39,738 nucleotides of DNA. It comes from Dehalococcoidia bacterium (GTDB taxonomy: Bacteria; Chloroflexota; Dehalococcoidia; Lucifugimonadales; UBA3495). This document shows positions 32,406 to 39,738 of the stretch, piece after piece; position 1 is the stretch's first letter, and each line of letters opens with the position of its first letter. Under the pieces are notes generated by a model that had not been told where the DNA came from, ran no database searches, and saw only the letters and a list, made by a program, of their open reading frames with translations. The DNA is taken from positions 64,924-104,661 of the forward strand of contig JAJEIA010000073.1 in the NCBI GenBank assembly GCA_022823505.1. The letters are read 5' to 3'. The position numbers and the translations under genes were made by a program.

Positions 32406-33968
32406 TTATGAACCGATCACCGGGTCGCCAAAGTCGGCCCGCAGGTCCCGTTTCAGCACTTTGCCCATGACGTTGCGCGGCAGCTCGTCCACGAACACCA
32501 CCGACCTCGGCCGTTTGTACCCGGCCAGTCGGTCGCGACAGAAATCGATGAGGTCCTGCTCGGTGACTGCCTGATTCGCCGCCACCACCACCGCCCGCAC
32601 TTCCTCGCCCCACTGTATGTCGGGTACCCCGATTACCGCCGACTCAGCAACCCCGGGATGTTCGGAAAGCGTCAGCTCCACTTCCTCCGGAGACACCATT
32701 TCGCCGCCCCGCTTGATGAAGTCGCGCGCCCGGCCGGCCAGGTAAATGTACCCGTCCTCGTCCTGCCAGGCCAGGTCGCCGGTGTAGAGCCAGCCGCCTT
32801 TCAGCGTGTCCCGCGTGGCATCCTCCTGACCCCAGTACCCGGTCATCATCCGGGGGCCGCGCGCCACGATCTCGCCCACTTCTCCTCCGCCCACCGGGTC
32901 GCCGTCCTCCGTGACGATCATCACCTCCACATCGTCCAGCGGCAAGCCGATGGACGTCAGCCGCCGCAACTTGGTCTCCACCTCCTCGGCGGTACCCGTC
33001 AGGTCATGGTCGTCCGGCGGAAGCATGGTGATGGTCGACGCCGTTTCGGTCTGGCCGAAAGCGTTGATGAAGCGCGTGCCCGGGAACCTGTCGATGGCCT
33101 GCCGGATCACCGGCAACGGCATGGGCGCCGCGCCGTAGGTGATCACGCTCAGCGAGGACAGGTCGAAGTCCGAGAAATTCGGATGGTCCATGACCATCTT
33201 CAACATCGTGGGCACCAGCATCGCCCGGTCGGCCCGGTGCTCCGACACCAGGCTCATCCAACCCTCGGGGTCGAACTGCGGCATCACCACCAGCGTCCGG
33301 CCCCCGAATATCGCCGCCAGCGCCCCCTGCAGCCCGGCTACGTGGTACATCGGCACGGTCAGCAGATTGGTTTCCTCAACGTCCGGGTCGGCCGGTTCGA
33401 CGTTGGTGAGCAGGAACGTGGCGAAACTGTCGTGGGTCAGCTGCGCCCCCTTGGGTACACTCGTGGTGCCGGAGGTGAACATGATCACCGTCGTCGCTTC
33501 CTCGTCGTCCTCCGGGAAGTGCAGTTGGTCCGGGTCGGCATTGGCCAACAGATCATCGTAAGCGTAACCGCCGTTCGTCGCCGGCGCATCGAGCATGACG
33601 ATGCGCTCGGCGGTAAGCGACCCGTCCGCCGGAACCAGCGGCAGGTAGCGCTCGCCCAGGAACAGCAGATCAGGCCGCGCGATGCCCAGCATGGTCGCCA
33701 GCTCGTCCTCTTTGGCGCGGAAGTTGATGGGCACGTAGATCGCGTCCAACTGCGCGGACGCGAAGTAAAGCTCGATCAGGTGATGGCAGTTGGTCTGCAT
33801 CGCCGCCACCCGGTCACCCTTCCCTATCCCCAGCTCGGACATCGCGTTCGCCAGACGGTTCACCCGCTCTTGCAGCGTCTCGAAACTGATGTGGTCGCCG
33901 TCGAATACGATGGCCGTCCGCTCCGGAACGATCGCCGATGCGATCATGAGAAATTCGGTCGTGTTCAT
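32406..33968 (-). CDS. AMP-forming acyl-CoA synthetase/ligase (ANL family)
   Basis: The 520-aa enzyme has the ANL core motifs: TSGTTSVPKG at 165-174 (ATP phosphate loop), NAFGQTETAST, LYTGDLAWQDEDGYIYLAGRARDFIKRGGE (hinge region) and the C-terminal PRNVMGKVLK with the adenylating Lys503. It activates a carboxylic acid with ATP to an acyl-adenylate and then an acyl-CoA. It lies 30-32 bp from its neighbours in a five-gene operon with two crotonases, a PHP protein and a PanE-like reductase, so it probably supplies their CoA substrate. The specificity pocket cannot be read from sequence. Confidence 0.93.
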   Translation of the reverse strand: MNTTEFLMIASAIVPERTAIVFDGDHISFETLQERVNRLANAMSELGIGKGDRVAAMQTNCHHLIELYFASAQLDAIYVPINFRAKEDELATMLGIARPDLLFLGERYLPLVPADGSLTAERIVMLDAPATNGGYAYDDLLANADPDQLHFPEDDEEATTVIMFTSGTTSVPKGAQLTHDSFATFLLTNVEPADPDVEETNLLTVPMYHVAGLQGALAAIFGGRTLVVMPQFDPEGWMSLVSEHRADRAMLVPTMLKMVMDHPNFSDFDLSSLSVITYGAAPMPLPVIRQAIDRFPGTRFINAFGQTETASTITMLPPDDHDLTGTAEEVETKLRRLTSIGLPLDDVEVMIVTEDGDPVGGGEVGEIVARGPRMMTGYWGQEDATRDTLKGGWLYTGDLAWQDEDGYIYLAGRARDFIKRGGEMVSPEEVELTLSEHPGVAESAVIGVPDIQWGEEVRAVVVAANQAVTEQDLIDFCRDRLAGYKRPRSVVFVDELPRNVMGKVLKRDLRADFGDPVIGS

Positions 33969-34000
33969 CCTCTCTCCATGCTCAAATTCTTCACTGGCAA

Positions 34001-34720
34001 TTACCCGGCGAGGCTGGCGGCCAACCGTGATTCCAGGACCAGTCCGGCATCCAGGGGCATCTCAGTCCCGGCGCTCCACGCACGCTTCAGCCCGGAGGCG
34101 AAGCCGCCTGGCAGTTCCGACAACCGTCCCGCGATCTCCCATGCCGTGGGGTCCAGATCTTCGGGCGCCTCGACCCGACTGACTATCCCACAGCGCACAG
34201 CCTCCACGGCTCCAAAGCGCCGCCCCGTGTACAGCAGGTCCAGCGCCACCGACGGGCCAGCGTTGGCCGGCAGTGTCTGGCTCCCTCCGGCGGCCGGGAT
34301 CATTCCCAGTTGCACCTCGGGCATCCCGAACACCGTGTCCGACGCGGCGATGCGCACGTCTCCCAGCAGCAGGATTTCCACCCCCGAACCGATGCAATAG
34401 CCGTGCGCCGCCACGACTATGGGTTTGTCGAGATCAATCAATTGCCCCCAGACGTCCCGCTGCCACCGGGCATTGCGCGCGATAACCTGCGACGGCGCGG
34501 TCCCGAACTCGCTCAGGTCGGCGCCGGCGCAGAACGAGCGCCCCCGGCCGGTGATCAACAGTGCGCCAATCTCTTCATCCGCAGCCACCGCGTGCAGCGC
34601 CTCGGCAAAGTCGTCCCGCATCGCTACCGAGTATGCGTTCAGCCGCTCGGGACGGTTCAGTGCCAGGTGGGCAACGCGGCCCTCCTTCTCAAAGATGATG
34701 GTGCGAAACCCGTCGCTCAT
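34001..34720 (-). CDS. Enoyl-CoA hydratase/isomerase (crotonase) family protein
   Basis: The 239-aa crotonase has the oxyanion-hole strand RGRSFCAGADLSEF (60-72), GYCIGSGVEILLLGD with Glu115, and MPEVQLGMIPAAGG with Glu135. These two glutamates match the catalytic pair of enoyl-CoA hydratase (Glu144/Glu164), so hydratase activity is likely. It is 20-30 residues shorter than most hydratases, missing part of the C-terminal helix. It lies 12 bp after the PHP gene and 32 bp before the acyl-CoA ligase gene on the same strand. Confidence 0.88.
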   Translation of the reverse strand: MSDGFRTIIFEKEGRVAHLALNRPERLNAYSVAMRDDFAEALHAVAADEEIGALLITGRGRSFCAGADLSEFGTAPSQVIARNARWQRDVWGQLIDLDKPIVVAAHGYCIGSGVEILLLGDVRIAASDTVFGMPEVQLGMIPAAGGSQTLPANAGPSVALDLLYTGRRFGAVEAVRCGIVSRVEAPEDLDPTAWEIAGRLSELPGGFASGLKRAWSAGTEMPLDAGLVLESRLAASLAG

Positions 34721-34732
34721 CCGGTCCCGCCT

Positions 34733-35275
34733 TCAGTCCAACGGGATCGCCCGCCGCATCATGTCGTCCAGGTCAACCTCGGTGCTGCCGGCTCCGATTT
34801 CGGACAGCACGTTGGCGTCGCTCACCGAAAACGTCAGCAGGCCGTGCTCCTCCGCCACCCGCTCCGCCGCCGGACGGCGAATGTGCCAGTCGTGGTGGTG
34901 GTTGGCCACTTCAATGCCGTGCATCCCCTCCTCGATCACAATGTTGGGCGTGTAGTATCCCGGGTGACAGTAGGTACGGAACAGCCGGCCCCCGGGCAGG
35001 TACAGCTCGGTGCAGTGGTATTCGTCGAACGGACTGCTGGCCGGTCGCACGTCGATCTCATGGCCGGGGATGATTATCACCTCATTGGGAAAATGCTGCT
35101 CCACCACCCGGTGCAAGGCCATCCCCCAGTCCCGCCGCCAGTGGTCGGTCACCGCGATACCATCCAGCCCGGCGCTCTTGATCTGCGCGATCACGGCCTC
35201 CGCGATTTCGGGCGTGGGTTCCTGGAATGCGAACATCTCTCCCACATGCGTATGTATGTCCAACCGTACCGTCAT
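34733..35275 (-). CDS. PHP-domain metal-dependent phosphoesterase-like protein
   Basis: The 180-aa protein starts RLDIHTHVGE with His8/His10, the first PHP motif, followed by VTDHW (His45), IIPGHEID (Glu73), TYCHPGYY (His104), an unusual His cluster NHHHDWH (126-131) and VSDAN (Asp153). These fit a trinuclear metal site as in PHP phosphoesterases and amidohydrolase-like proteins, except that the usual final His of SDAH is Asn. A hydrolytic role within the catabolic operon is likely, but the bond cleaved is not predictable. AGAGG precedes the ATG. It sits 14 bp after and 12 bp before crotonase genes. Confidence 0.82.
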   Translation of the reverse strand: MTVRLDIHTHVGEMFAFQEPTPEIAEAVIAQIKSAGLDGIAVTDHWRRDWGMALHRVVEQHFPNEVIIIPGHEIDVRPASSPFDEYHCTELYLPGGRLFRTYCHPGYYTPNIVIEEGMHGIEVANHHHDWHIRRPAAERVAEEHGLLTFSVSDANVLSEIGAGSTEVDLDDMMRRAIPLD

Positions 35276-35289
35276 GTCCTCTCGATCCC

Positions 35290-36072
35290 TCAGCGTCCGG
35301 TGAAGTGTGGCGTGCGTTTTTCGACAAAGGATCGCAGACCTTCGGCCCGGTCGTCGGTGCTTTGCAGGATAATGCTCAGGTCGGCCTCCAGCCGCAGTCC
35401 CTCGGCCAGCGGCAAATTTCCGGCGGCGGCCACCGCCTCTTTCGCGTACCGCGCCGCGATGGGCGCGGCGGCAATGATCTGCTCCGCCATTTGCGCAGCC
35501 GTGTCCTCCAGCACATCCCGCGGCACAACCCGGTTCACCAGCCCGACGCCCAGCGCTTCTCCCGCCGTCAGCACACGCCCCGTGAGAAGCATGTCCCGCG
35601 CCATTGCCGGACCCACCAACCGCGGCAGACGTTGCGTCATCCCATCGAACGGGAACCCGTGCCGCTCGGGCTCGCCCGCTCCCAGTTGCACGTGATCCGC
35701 CGCAATCCGCAGATCGGCGGACAGCGCAATCTCCAGCCCGTGGGCAAGTGCGTTACCGTTCAGTATCGCCAGCACCGGCATGGGCAGTTGCGCCACGGCA
35801 TTTGCGGCGCCCATCTTTTTGAACCATTCCACGCGCTCCGTTGGGTGGGCGGATCGCAGTTCCTCGGGCAGCCGTGCGCGACCTACCGCGAACGTGCCGT
35901 CACCGCCGAGGATCGTCACCAATCGGAGCCCGTCGTCCAGGCTCAACTCATGGCAGCAATCGGACAGCTCCTCAGCCATCGTTTCACCGATGGTGACCTC
36001 CGAGCCGCCGTCCCTCAGGGTGATCGTCGCCCGGAACTGGGTCCGCTGGCAGGTGATGGTCTGGTAGTGCAT
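35290..36072 (-). CDS. Enoyl-CoA hydratase/isomerase (crotonase) family protein, divergent
   Basis: This is the first gene of the operon, 260 aa. Crotonase landmarks are GTFAVGRARL in place of the usual oxyanion loop, ILNGNALAHGLEIALSADLRIA with the first Glu, and LGAGEPERHGFPFDGMTQRLPRLVG with a Glu at the second catalytic position. The middle deviates from the consensus G-IPGAGGTQRL as HGFPFDGMTQRL, suggesting an altered reaction such as isomerase, hydrolase or C-C lyase. C-terminal LADLS-type helices are present. There is no clear Shine-Dalgarno before the ATG at 36072. It is divergent from the CoA-transferase cluster. Confidence 0.85.
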   Translation of the reverse strand: MHYQTITCQRTQFRATITLRDGGSEVTIGETMAEELSDCCHELSLDDGLRLVTILGGDGTFAVGRARLPEELRSAHPTERVEWFKKMGAANAVAQLPMPVLAILNGNALAHGLEIALSADLRIAADHVQLGAGEPERHGFPFDGMTQRLPRLVGPAMARDMLLTGRVLTAGEALGVGLVNRVVPRDVLEDTAAQMAEQIIAAAPIAARYAKEAVAAAGNLPLAEGLRLEADLSIILQSTDDRAEGLRSFVEKRTPHFTGR

Positions 36073-36114
36073 TGGTACGATGGGAAACGCGAGAATTCAG
36101 ACCCGTGTCGTCGC

Positions 36115-36143
36115 TTTATCAGTCCCACCGATTGGGCTAAAAT
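36115..36143 (+). promoter_or_regulatory. Putative promoter of the CoA-transferase cluster
   Basis: A weak -35-like TTTATC (36115-36120) and a -10-like TAAAAT (36138-36143) are 17 bp apart, 25 bp before the ATG at 36168. Confidence 0.35.
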
Positions 36144-36153
36144 GGCGACCGTT

Positions 36154-36166
36154 TTCGGAATCCGAA
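36154..36166. promoter_or_regulatory. 6-1-6 palindrome directly before the CoA-transferase start codon
   Basis: TTCGGA-A-TCCGAA (36154-36166) ends one base before the ATG, in the place normally held by the ribosome-binding site. It could be an operator overlapping the transcription start, or a small structure that limits translation. Confidence 0.4.
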
Positions 36167-36167
36167 C

Positions 36168-36851
36168 ATGGCATTCAGCAAATTATACGACAGTGCTCAG
36201 GCAGCCGTTGCCGACATTCCGGACGGCGCAACCGTCCTGATCGGCGGCGTCACCGGCGTCAACGCTCCCGCCGGCCTGCTTAGCGCCCTGGCCGACCGGA
36301 ACCCGCGGAACCTCACCTGCGTCTGCGACTCGACCTACTACGGCGCCGAGGCTTTTCACCGTCTGGTGGCCGCCGGCTGTGTATCCCATATTATTTCACC
36401 GGCCCCGTTTGGCCCGGGCGATGGTGACGTTGTCCATGACCTCTGGCGCTCCGGAGCCTTGACCGTCGAGGTGGTTCCCTGGGGCACGCTGGCGGAACGG
36501 ATGCGCTCCGCCGGGGCCGGCATCGGCGGCGTTTTCCTCCCGGTGGGCATCGGCACCCGTTTCGCCGATGGCAGGGAGACCCGCGTGATCAACGGCGTGG
36601 AGTGCGTGTTTGAACCTCCCCTGCGCGGCGATTTCGCATTGCTCCGCGCCTCACGCGCCGATGGCGTGGGCAACCTCGTGTACGCCGGCGCCCAGCGAGG
36701 TTGGAACTCCGCCGTCGTCTCCGCCGCCCGCGTCGCCATCGCCGAAGTCGACCAAGTAGCCGAACCGGGCGGCATCGATCCGGAACGAGTGATCACGCCG
36801 GGCATCTTCGTCAACCGCATCGTCCGGGCCGTCTCCGGGCCCGTGGAATGA
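36168..36851 (+). CDS. Family I CoA-transferase subunit A, divergent
   Basis: The 227-aa product matches the alpha subunit of 3-oxoacid CoA-transferases: a start SKLYDSAQAAVADIPDGATVLIGGV, EVVPWGTLAERMRSAGAGIGGVFLPVGIGT (versus the usual PQGTLAERxRAGGAGIPAFYTP) and ITPGIFVNRIVR at the end. The Gly-rich CoA loop reads GGVTGVNAPAGL rather than GGFGxxGxP, and the usual NNAG region is DSTYYG, so it is more diverged than the second A copy. Subunit A binds CoA and pairs with a B subunit carrying the active-site Glu. The next gene begins 6 bp after its stop. Confidence 0.85.
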   Translation: MAFSKLYDSAQAAVADIPDGATVLIGGVTGVNAPAGLLSALADRNPRNLTCVCDSTYYGAEAFHRLVAAGCVSHIISPAPFGPGDGDVVHDLWRSGALTVEVVPWGTLAERMRSAGAGIGGVFLPVGIGTRFADGRETRVINGVECVFEPPLRGDFALLRASRADGVGNLVYAGAQRGWNSAVVSAARVAIAEVDQVAEPGGIDPERVITPGIFVNRIVRAVSGPVE

Positions 36852-36857
36852 CCAACC

Positions 36858-38192
36858 ATGACACTTGACAGACTGCAAGCCCGGGACGTGGCGCGACGGG
36901 CCGCCTCCGAAATCGCACCGGGATCGGTTGTCGCCGTCAGCGGCGAATGGTCGGTCGGGGCGGCCGATCTGGTCCCCGAGGAGAAGGGCGTCTGGTTGCT
37001 GCGGGCCGGCGGGACCCTATCCGACCTGCCCATCAACGCTGCCGACGCCGGCGCAATCCTGCGCGGGGGCAACGTGGACCTGTCAATCCTGGCCGCCGCC
37101 CAGGTCGACTCCAACGGAAGTTTCGCCGGTTACCACGCCACCGACTACCCCGGCCCGCAGGGACACGCCGGCCTGGTCGACCTGGCATCGGGAGCCCGAC
37201 GCGTGGTCACGGTCCTGCCCCACTCCGGCGCAGACGGGTCGCCAAATGTCGTATCCGAGTTGTCCCTGCCGGCCGACGGCGTGCGTTGTGTCGACACCAT
37301 CATCACGGATGTGGCGGTGTTTCGCGTCGCCGACGATGGCCTGACCCTCGCTGAGGTAGCCCCCGGATGGTCGGCCGAAGATGTCCGAGCGATCACCGGC
37401 GCATCATTCGCCGCCGCATCAAATCTCCGCGAAACGAATTTCGATACCCCAGCGGGCAAGCCGCCCAGCAAGGTCTACGCCGACGGCCCATCCGCCATCG
37501 CCGACCTGCCCGACGGCGCCACCGTCTTCATCGACGGTTTCGGCGGGCCCGGCGGTATGGCCCACTACCTGCTGGTCTCGCTGCGGGATCGCGGCAGCCG
37601 GAACCTCACCATCGTCAGCAACACCGCCGGGATCGCCCGGGTGGTCAGTTTCGGCACGCCGCCCGGCCGAACCGCCATCGACCACAGCGTCCTGGTGGAG
37701 AACGGCCAGGTCGCCAAGGCTATTGCGTCCTTCCCCGTCTCGCCCTCGGTATCCCGGCCGTCTGAATTCGAACTCGCCTACCGCCGGGGTGAGTGCGACC
37801 TGGAGTTGGTGCCCCAGGGAACCCTGGCGGAGCGCCTCCGCGCCGGCGGCGCCGGCATCGAGGCCTTCTACACCCCCACCGGCGCCGGCACCCTCATCGC
37901 CGAGGGCAAGGAGAGCCGTATGATCGACGGCCGCGAGCACATCCTCGAATACGGCCTGCGCGCCGACTTCGCCCTGATCCGCGCCCACCGGGCTGACACC
38001 CGCGGCAACCTGGTCTATCGCGGTACCTCGCGAAACTTCAACGCCGTGATGGCGCCGGCCGCCCGAGTGACCATCGTTGAAGTTGACGAAATCGTCCAGC
38101 CCGGCGATCTGGACCCCGAAGCCGTGGTCACCCCCGGCGTGTTCGTCCAACGCATCGTGCGCCGACCCGACGGTTTCACCGGCTACGAATAA
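36858..38192 (+). CDS. CoA-transferase fusion: degenerate B domain followed by a full A domain
   Basis: This 444-aa protein joins two subunits. Residues 1-187 align with subunit B (AILRGGNVDLSILAAAQVDSNG, GSPNVVSELSLPADGVRCVDTIITDVAVF, EVAPGWSAEDVRAITGA) but lack about 35 residues that hold SENG, the active-site glutamate. Residues 204-444 are a canonical subunit A (SKVYADGPSAIADLPDGATV, IDGFGGPGGM, VPQGTLAERLRAGGAGIEAFYTPTG, VVTPGVFVQRIVR). The order B-then-A is the reverse of the usual A-B cassette, so it looks like B of one cassette fused to A of the next. The A part presumably pairs with the complete B subunit encoded 14 bp downstream. The degenerate B may be structural, or pair with the upstream A. 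Confidence 0.88.
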   Translation: MTLDRLQARDVARRAASEIAPGSVVAVSGEWSVGAADLVPEEKGVWLLRAGGTLSDLPINAADAGAILRGGNVDLSILAAAQVDSNGSFAGYHATDYPGPQGHAGLVDLASGARRVVTVLPHSGADGSPNVVSELSLPADGVRCVDTIITDVAVFRVADDGLTLAEVAPGWSAEDVRAITGASFAAASNLRETNFDTPAGKPPSKVYADGPSAIADLPDGATVFIDGFGGPGGMAHYLLVSLRDRGSRNLTIVSNTAGIARVVSFGTPPGRTAIDHSVLVENGQVAKAIASFPVSPSVSRPSEFELAYRRGECDLELVPQGTLAERLRAGGAGIEAFYTPTGAGTLIAEGKESRMIDGREHILEYGLRADFALIRAHRADTRGNLVYRGTSRNFNAVMAPAARVTIVEVDEIVQPGDLDPEAVVTPGVFVQRIVRRPDGFTGYE

Positions 38193-38206
38193 CCGGAGAC
38201 CCTGCC

Positions 38207-38878
38207 ATGACCGACGACAAAGAGCGCCTCGACCGGGCCATCATCGCCATGCGCGTGGCGAGAGAACTACCCGCCGGTTCCTGTGTCAACCTCGGCATCG
38301 GGATACCGACGCTGGTTTCCATGTTCGTCGACGACGAGAGCGTGGTTTTCTACCACAGCGAGAGCGGCGTGCTGAACTGCGGACCGCTGGCCGAAGAGGG
38401 CAGTGAGGACATTGACCTGATCAACGCCGGCGGCCAGTTCCTCCAGCCGGTTCCGGGTATGGCCTATTTTTCCTCCGTAGACGCCTTCGCCATGATCCGC
38501 GGCGGTCACGTGGATGTGACGGTTCTCGGCGCTCACCAGGTGTCGGCCAACGGTGACCTCGCCAACTGGATGCTGCCCGAGCGCGGCGTTGGCAACATCG
38601 GCGGCGCCATGGACCTGGCCGCCGGCGCCGAAAAGGTCATCGTCGCCATGGAACACAACGACCGCAACGGCAACCCCAAGGTCGTCGAGGAGTGCAACTT
38701 CCCCCTCACCGGGAAGGGTTGCGTTTCCCTGGTCGTCACCGACGTCGCCGTCATGGAACCCACACCCGAGGGCATGGTCCTGAGAGAGGCAGCGCCCGGC
38801 TGGACACCCGAGGACGTGCAGGAAATAACCGGCGCCCGTCTGATCATCCCGGACGAAGTCCGCGAGTACGAGATCTAG
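38207..38878 (+). CDS. Family I CoA-transferase subunit B
   Basis: The 223-aa product is a complete beta subunit: SCVNLGIGIPTLVSMFV (25-41), HSESGVLNCGPL with the catalytic Glu52 that forms the glutamyl-CoA thioester, IDLINAGG, FAMIRGGHVDVTVLGAHQVSANGDLANWM, GNIGGAMDLAAGAEKVIVAMEH and EITGARL. The Asn of the SENG motif is Ser here. It is the only B subunit in the cluster with an intact nucleophile. GGAG lies 9-10 nt before the ATG, and the gap to the fusion gene is 14 bp. It probably transfers CoA to a 3-oxoacid or related acid. Confidence 0.92.
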   Translation: MTDDKERLDRAIIAMRVARELPAGSCVNLGIGIPTLVSMFVDDESVVFYHSESGVLNCGPLAEEGSEDIDLINAGGQFLQPVPGMAYFSSVDAFAMIRGGHVDVTVLGAHQVSANGDLANWMLPERGVGNIGGAMDLAAGAEKVIVAMEHNDRNGNPKVVEECNFPLTGKGCVSLVVTDVAVMEPTPEGMVLREAAPGWTPEDVQEITGARLIIPDEVREYEI

Positions 38879-38880
38879 GA

Positions 38881-39630
38881 ATGGATCGGGTCGAGCTATT
38901 GCTGGCTATTACGCGCTGCCCGCAATTGCCGCGTGCGCGGACATTGGCAGCCCACCCTTGCTCGACCATAGCCAGTATTCAATCAGCGCGTGACTACCAC
39001 GTCCCTGAGCCTTGGAGCGGTCACATCGAAACCGCTCCCATATTGTTCATCTCGTCCAATCCGAGCATTTCGGAGAGCGAACGTTTCCCGTCTCCTTCAT
39101 GCGATCCTTGCACAACCGCTGACTATTTCCAGAAGCGATTTGACGTTGGATCGGGGCATGTATCCGAGGACCGGTTCCGGAAGGTTAGGTTTTGGACTGG
39201 GGTGCGTGGGCGGGCCACAGAATTGATGGGCCGTAAAACCATACCGGGCCATGACTTCGCCATTACCGAACTCGTGCATTGCAAGTCTCGCGGCGAAATC
39301 GGCGTGGTAACAGCGCTGCCTCTGTGTAGCAAAAGCTGGCTGTTGCCTATAATCCAGGAGTCTGGCGCGAAGGTTTTCGTATTGGTGGGCAAGCACGCAA
39401 GGGACTATTGCACTCAATCTTGGGGATTGGATCGCTCAAAGTCGGTCCATTTCGATGTGATGCTTGGCGGGAGCGAACGTTCAGTCGTCGCCATTCCGCA
39501 TCCCAACGCGTTCGGCCCCAAGAAAATATCCCATCATGTCAATGATGAAGACTTGAACCGATTGCGCACGCTATTGCAAAACCGTTCTACTGACGGCCAG
39601 GGCAATCGCGTCTTGCGGTTATTGGTATAA
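38881..39630 (+). CDS. Uracil-DNA-glycosylase-like superfamily protein of unknown function
   Basis: The 249-aa protein starts MDRVELLLAITRCPQLPRA and has EPWSGHIETAPILFISSNPSIS, which corresponds to the first UDG motif (a loop after a hydrophobic strand), and VVAIPHPNAFG, which corresponds to the C-terminal His-Pro motif. The middle contains VRFWTGVRGRATEL and the segment GHDFAITELVHCKSRGEIGV. I recall this as a family annotated only as uracil-DNA-glycosylase-like; only two of the four usual [4Fe-4S] cysteine positions look plausible (CP near the start and VHCKS). The start at 38881, 2 bp after the CoA-transferase stop, implies read-through. Base composition is less GC-rich than the CoA-transferase genes, so the gene may have been acquired separately. 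Confidence 0.65.
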   Translation: MDRVELLLAITRCPQLPRARTLAAHPCSTIASIQSARDYHVPEPWSGHIETAPILFISSNPSISESERFPSPSCDPCTTADYFQKRFDVGSGHVSEDRFRKVRFWTGVRGRATELMGRKTIPGHDFAITELVHCKSRGEIGVVTALPLCSKSWLLPIIQESGAKVFVLVGKHARDYCTQSWGLDRSKSVHFDVMLGGSERSVVAIPHPNAFGPKKISHHVNDEDLNRLRTLLQNRSTDGQGNRVLRLLV

Positions 39631-39738
39631 TCACTGCACTCGAATATTCGGCACATTGATGCTGCCCGTTGGCGGCGGCCTTTCAGATACTGCGAATCAG
39701 TCCAATTGGATTACGAGTCGGCGAACGCGAGCCTCACC

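Noticed and set aside
32658..34400. A 580-codon open frame antisense to the acyl-CoA ligase
   Set aside because: Arg/His/Gln-rich shadow with no recognisable motif; overlaps two real genes completely.
39631..39738. A tRNA or a further gene at the right edge
   Set aside because: No cloverleaf can be drawn. The minus strand has a 13-codon open end before a TGA at 39699-39697 that could be the tail of a convergent gene, but it is too short to call.

Overview
The window is GC-rich, densely packed bacterial DNA with about 34 protein-coding genes, no rRNA, tRNA or CRISPR, and no insertion sequence or prophage that I can recognise. Gene content points to a free-living heterotroph built around acyl-CoA and CoA-ester catabolism. 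It holds two acyl-CoA dehydrogenases, two CaiB/BaiF CoA-transferases, a set of family I CoA-transferase subunits, two crotonases, an acyl-CoA ligase, a short-chain dehydrogenase and a thiamine-diphosphate enzyme. Many of these are adjacent paralogues. With a split methionine synthase and an ADP-ribosylglycohydrolase, the mix resembles Chloroflexota of the SAR202/Dehalococcoidia type. That placement is inferred from gene content and was not tested.

Layout, left to right. 1-1000: accessory DNA with a ribbon-helix-helix protein behind a 13-bp inverted repeat. 1.1-3.5 kb (+): acyl-CoA dehydrogenase pair. 3.5-6.8 kb (-): operon of a Ppx/GppA phosphatase and two thymidylate-kinase-like P-loop proteins. 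6.9-7.6 kb (+): SDR. 7.7-11.3 kb (-): methionine synthase core plus a separately encoded reactivation domain. 11.4-12.4 kb (+): ADP-ribosylglycohydrolase. 12.4-15.4 kb (-): small protein and M1 aminopeptidase. 15.6-19.6 kb (+): CPA2 antiporter, then leuC and leuD, closed by a strong terminator. 19.6-22.2 kb (-): CaiB pair. 22.6-25.3 kb (+): TPP enzyme, TPR protein and a small ferredoxin-fold protein. 25.5-31.1 kb (-): oligopeptide-type ABC importer with two near-duplicate binding proteins and no ATPase. 31.4-36.1 kb (-): five-gene catabolic operon (two crotonases, a PHP protein, an acyl-CoA ligase, a PanE-like reductase). 36.2-39.6 kb (+): CoA-transferase cluster A / pseudoB-A fusion / B, then a uracil-DNA-glycosylase-like protein.

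The CoA-linked genes could together activate (ligase, CoA-transferases), oxidise (dehydrogenases, SDR, crotonases) and cleave unusual carboxylic acids imported by the ABC system. No substrate can be named from sequence alone. The least ordinary features are the CoA-transferase cluster with its cross-cassette fusion, the Ppx plus twin TMK-like operon in which one kinase has arginine for the Walker A lysine, and the CaiB pair in which one partner lacks the catalytic aspartate. Several genes start at GTG or TTG, and several starts below were moved from the longest open frame to the codon behind a Shine-Dalgarno sequence.
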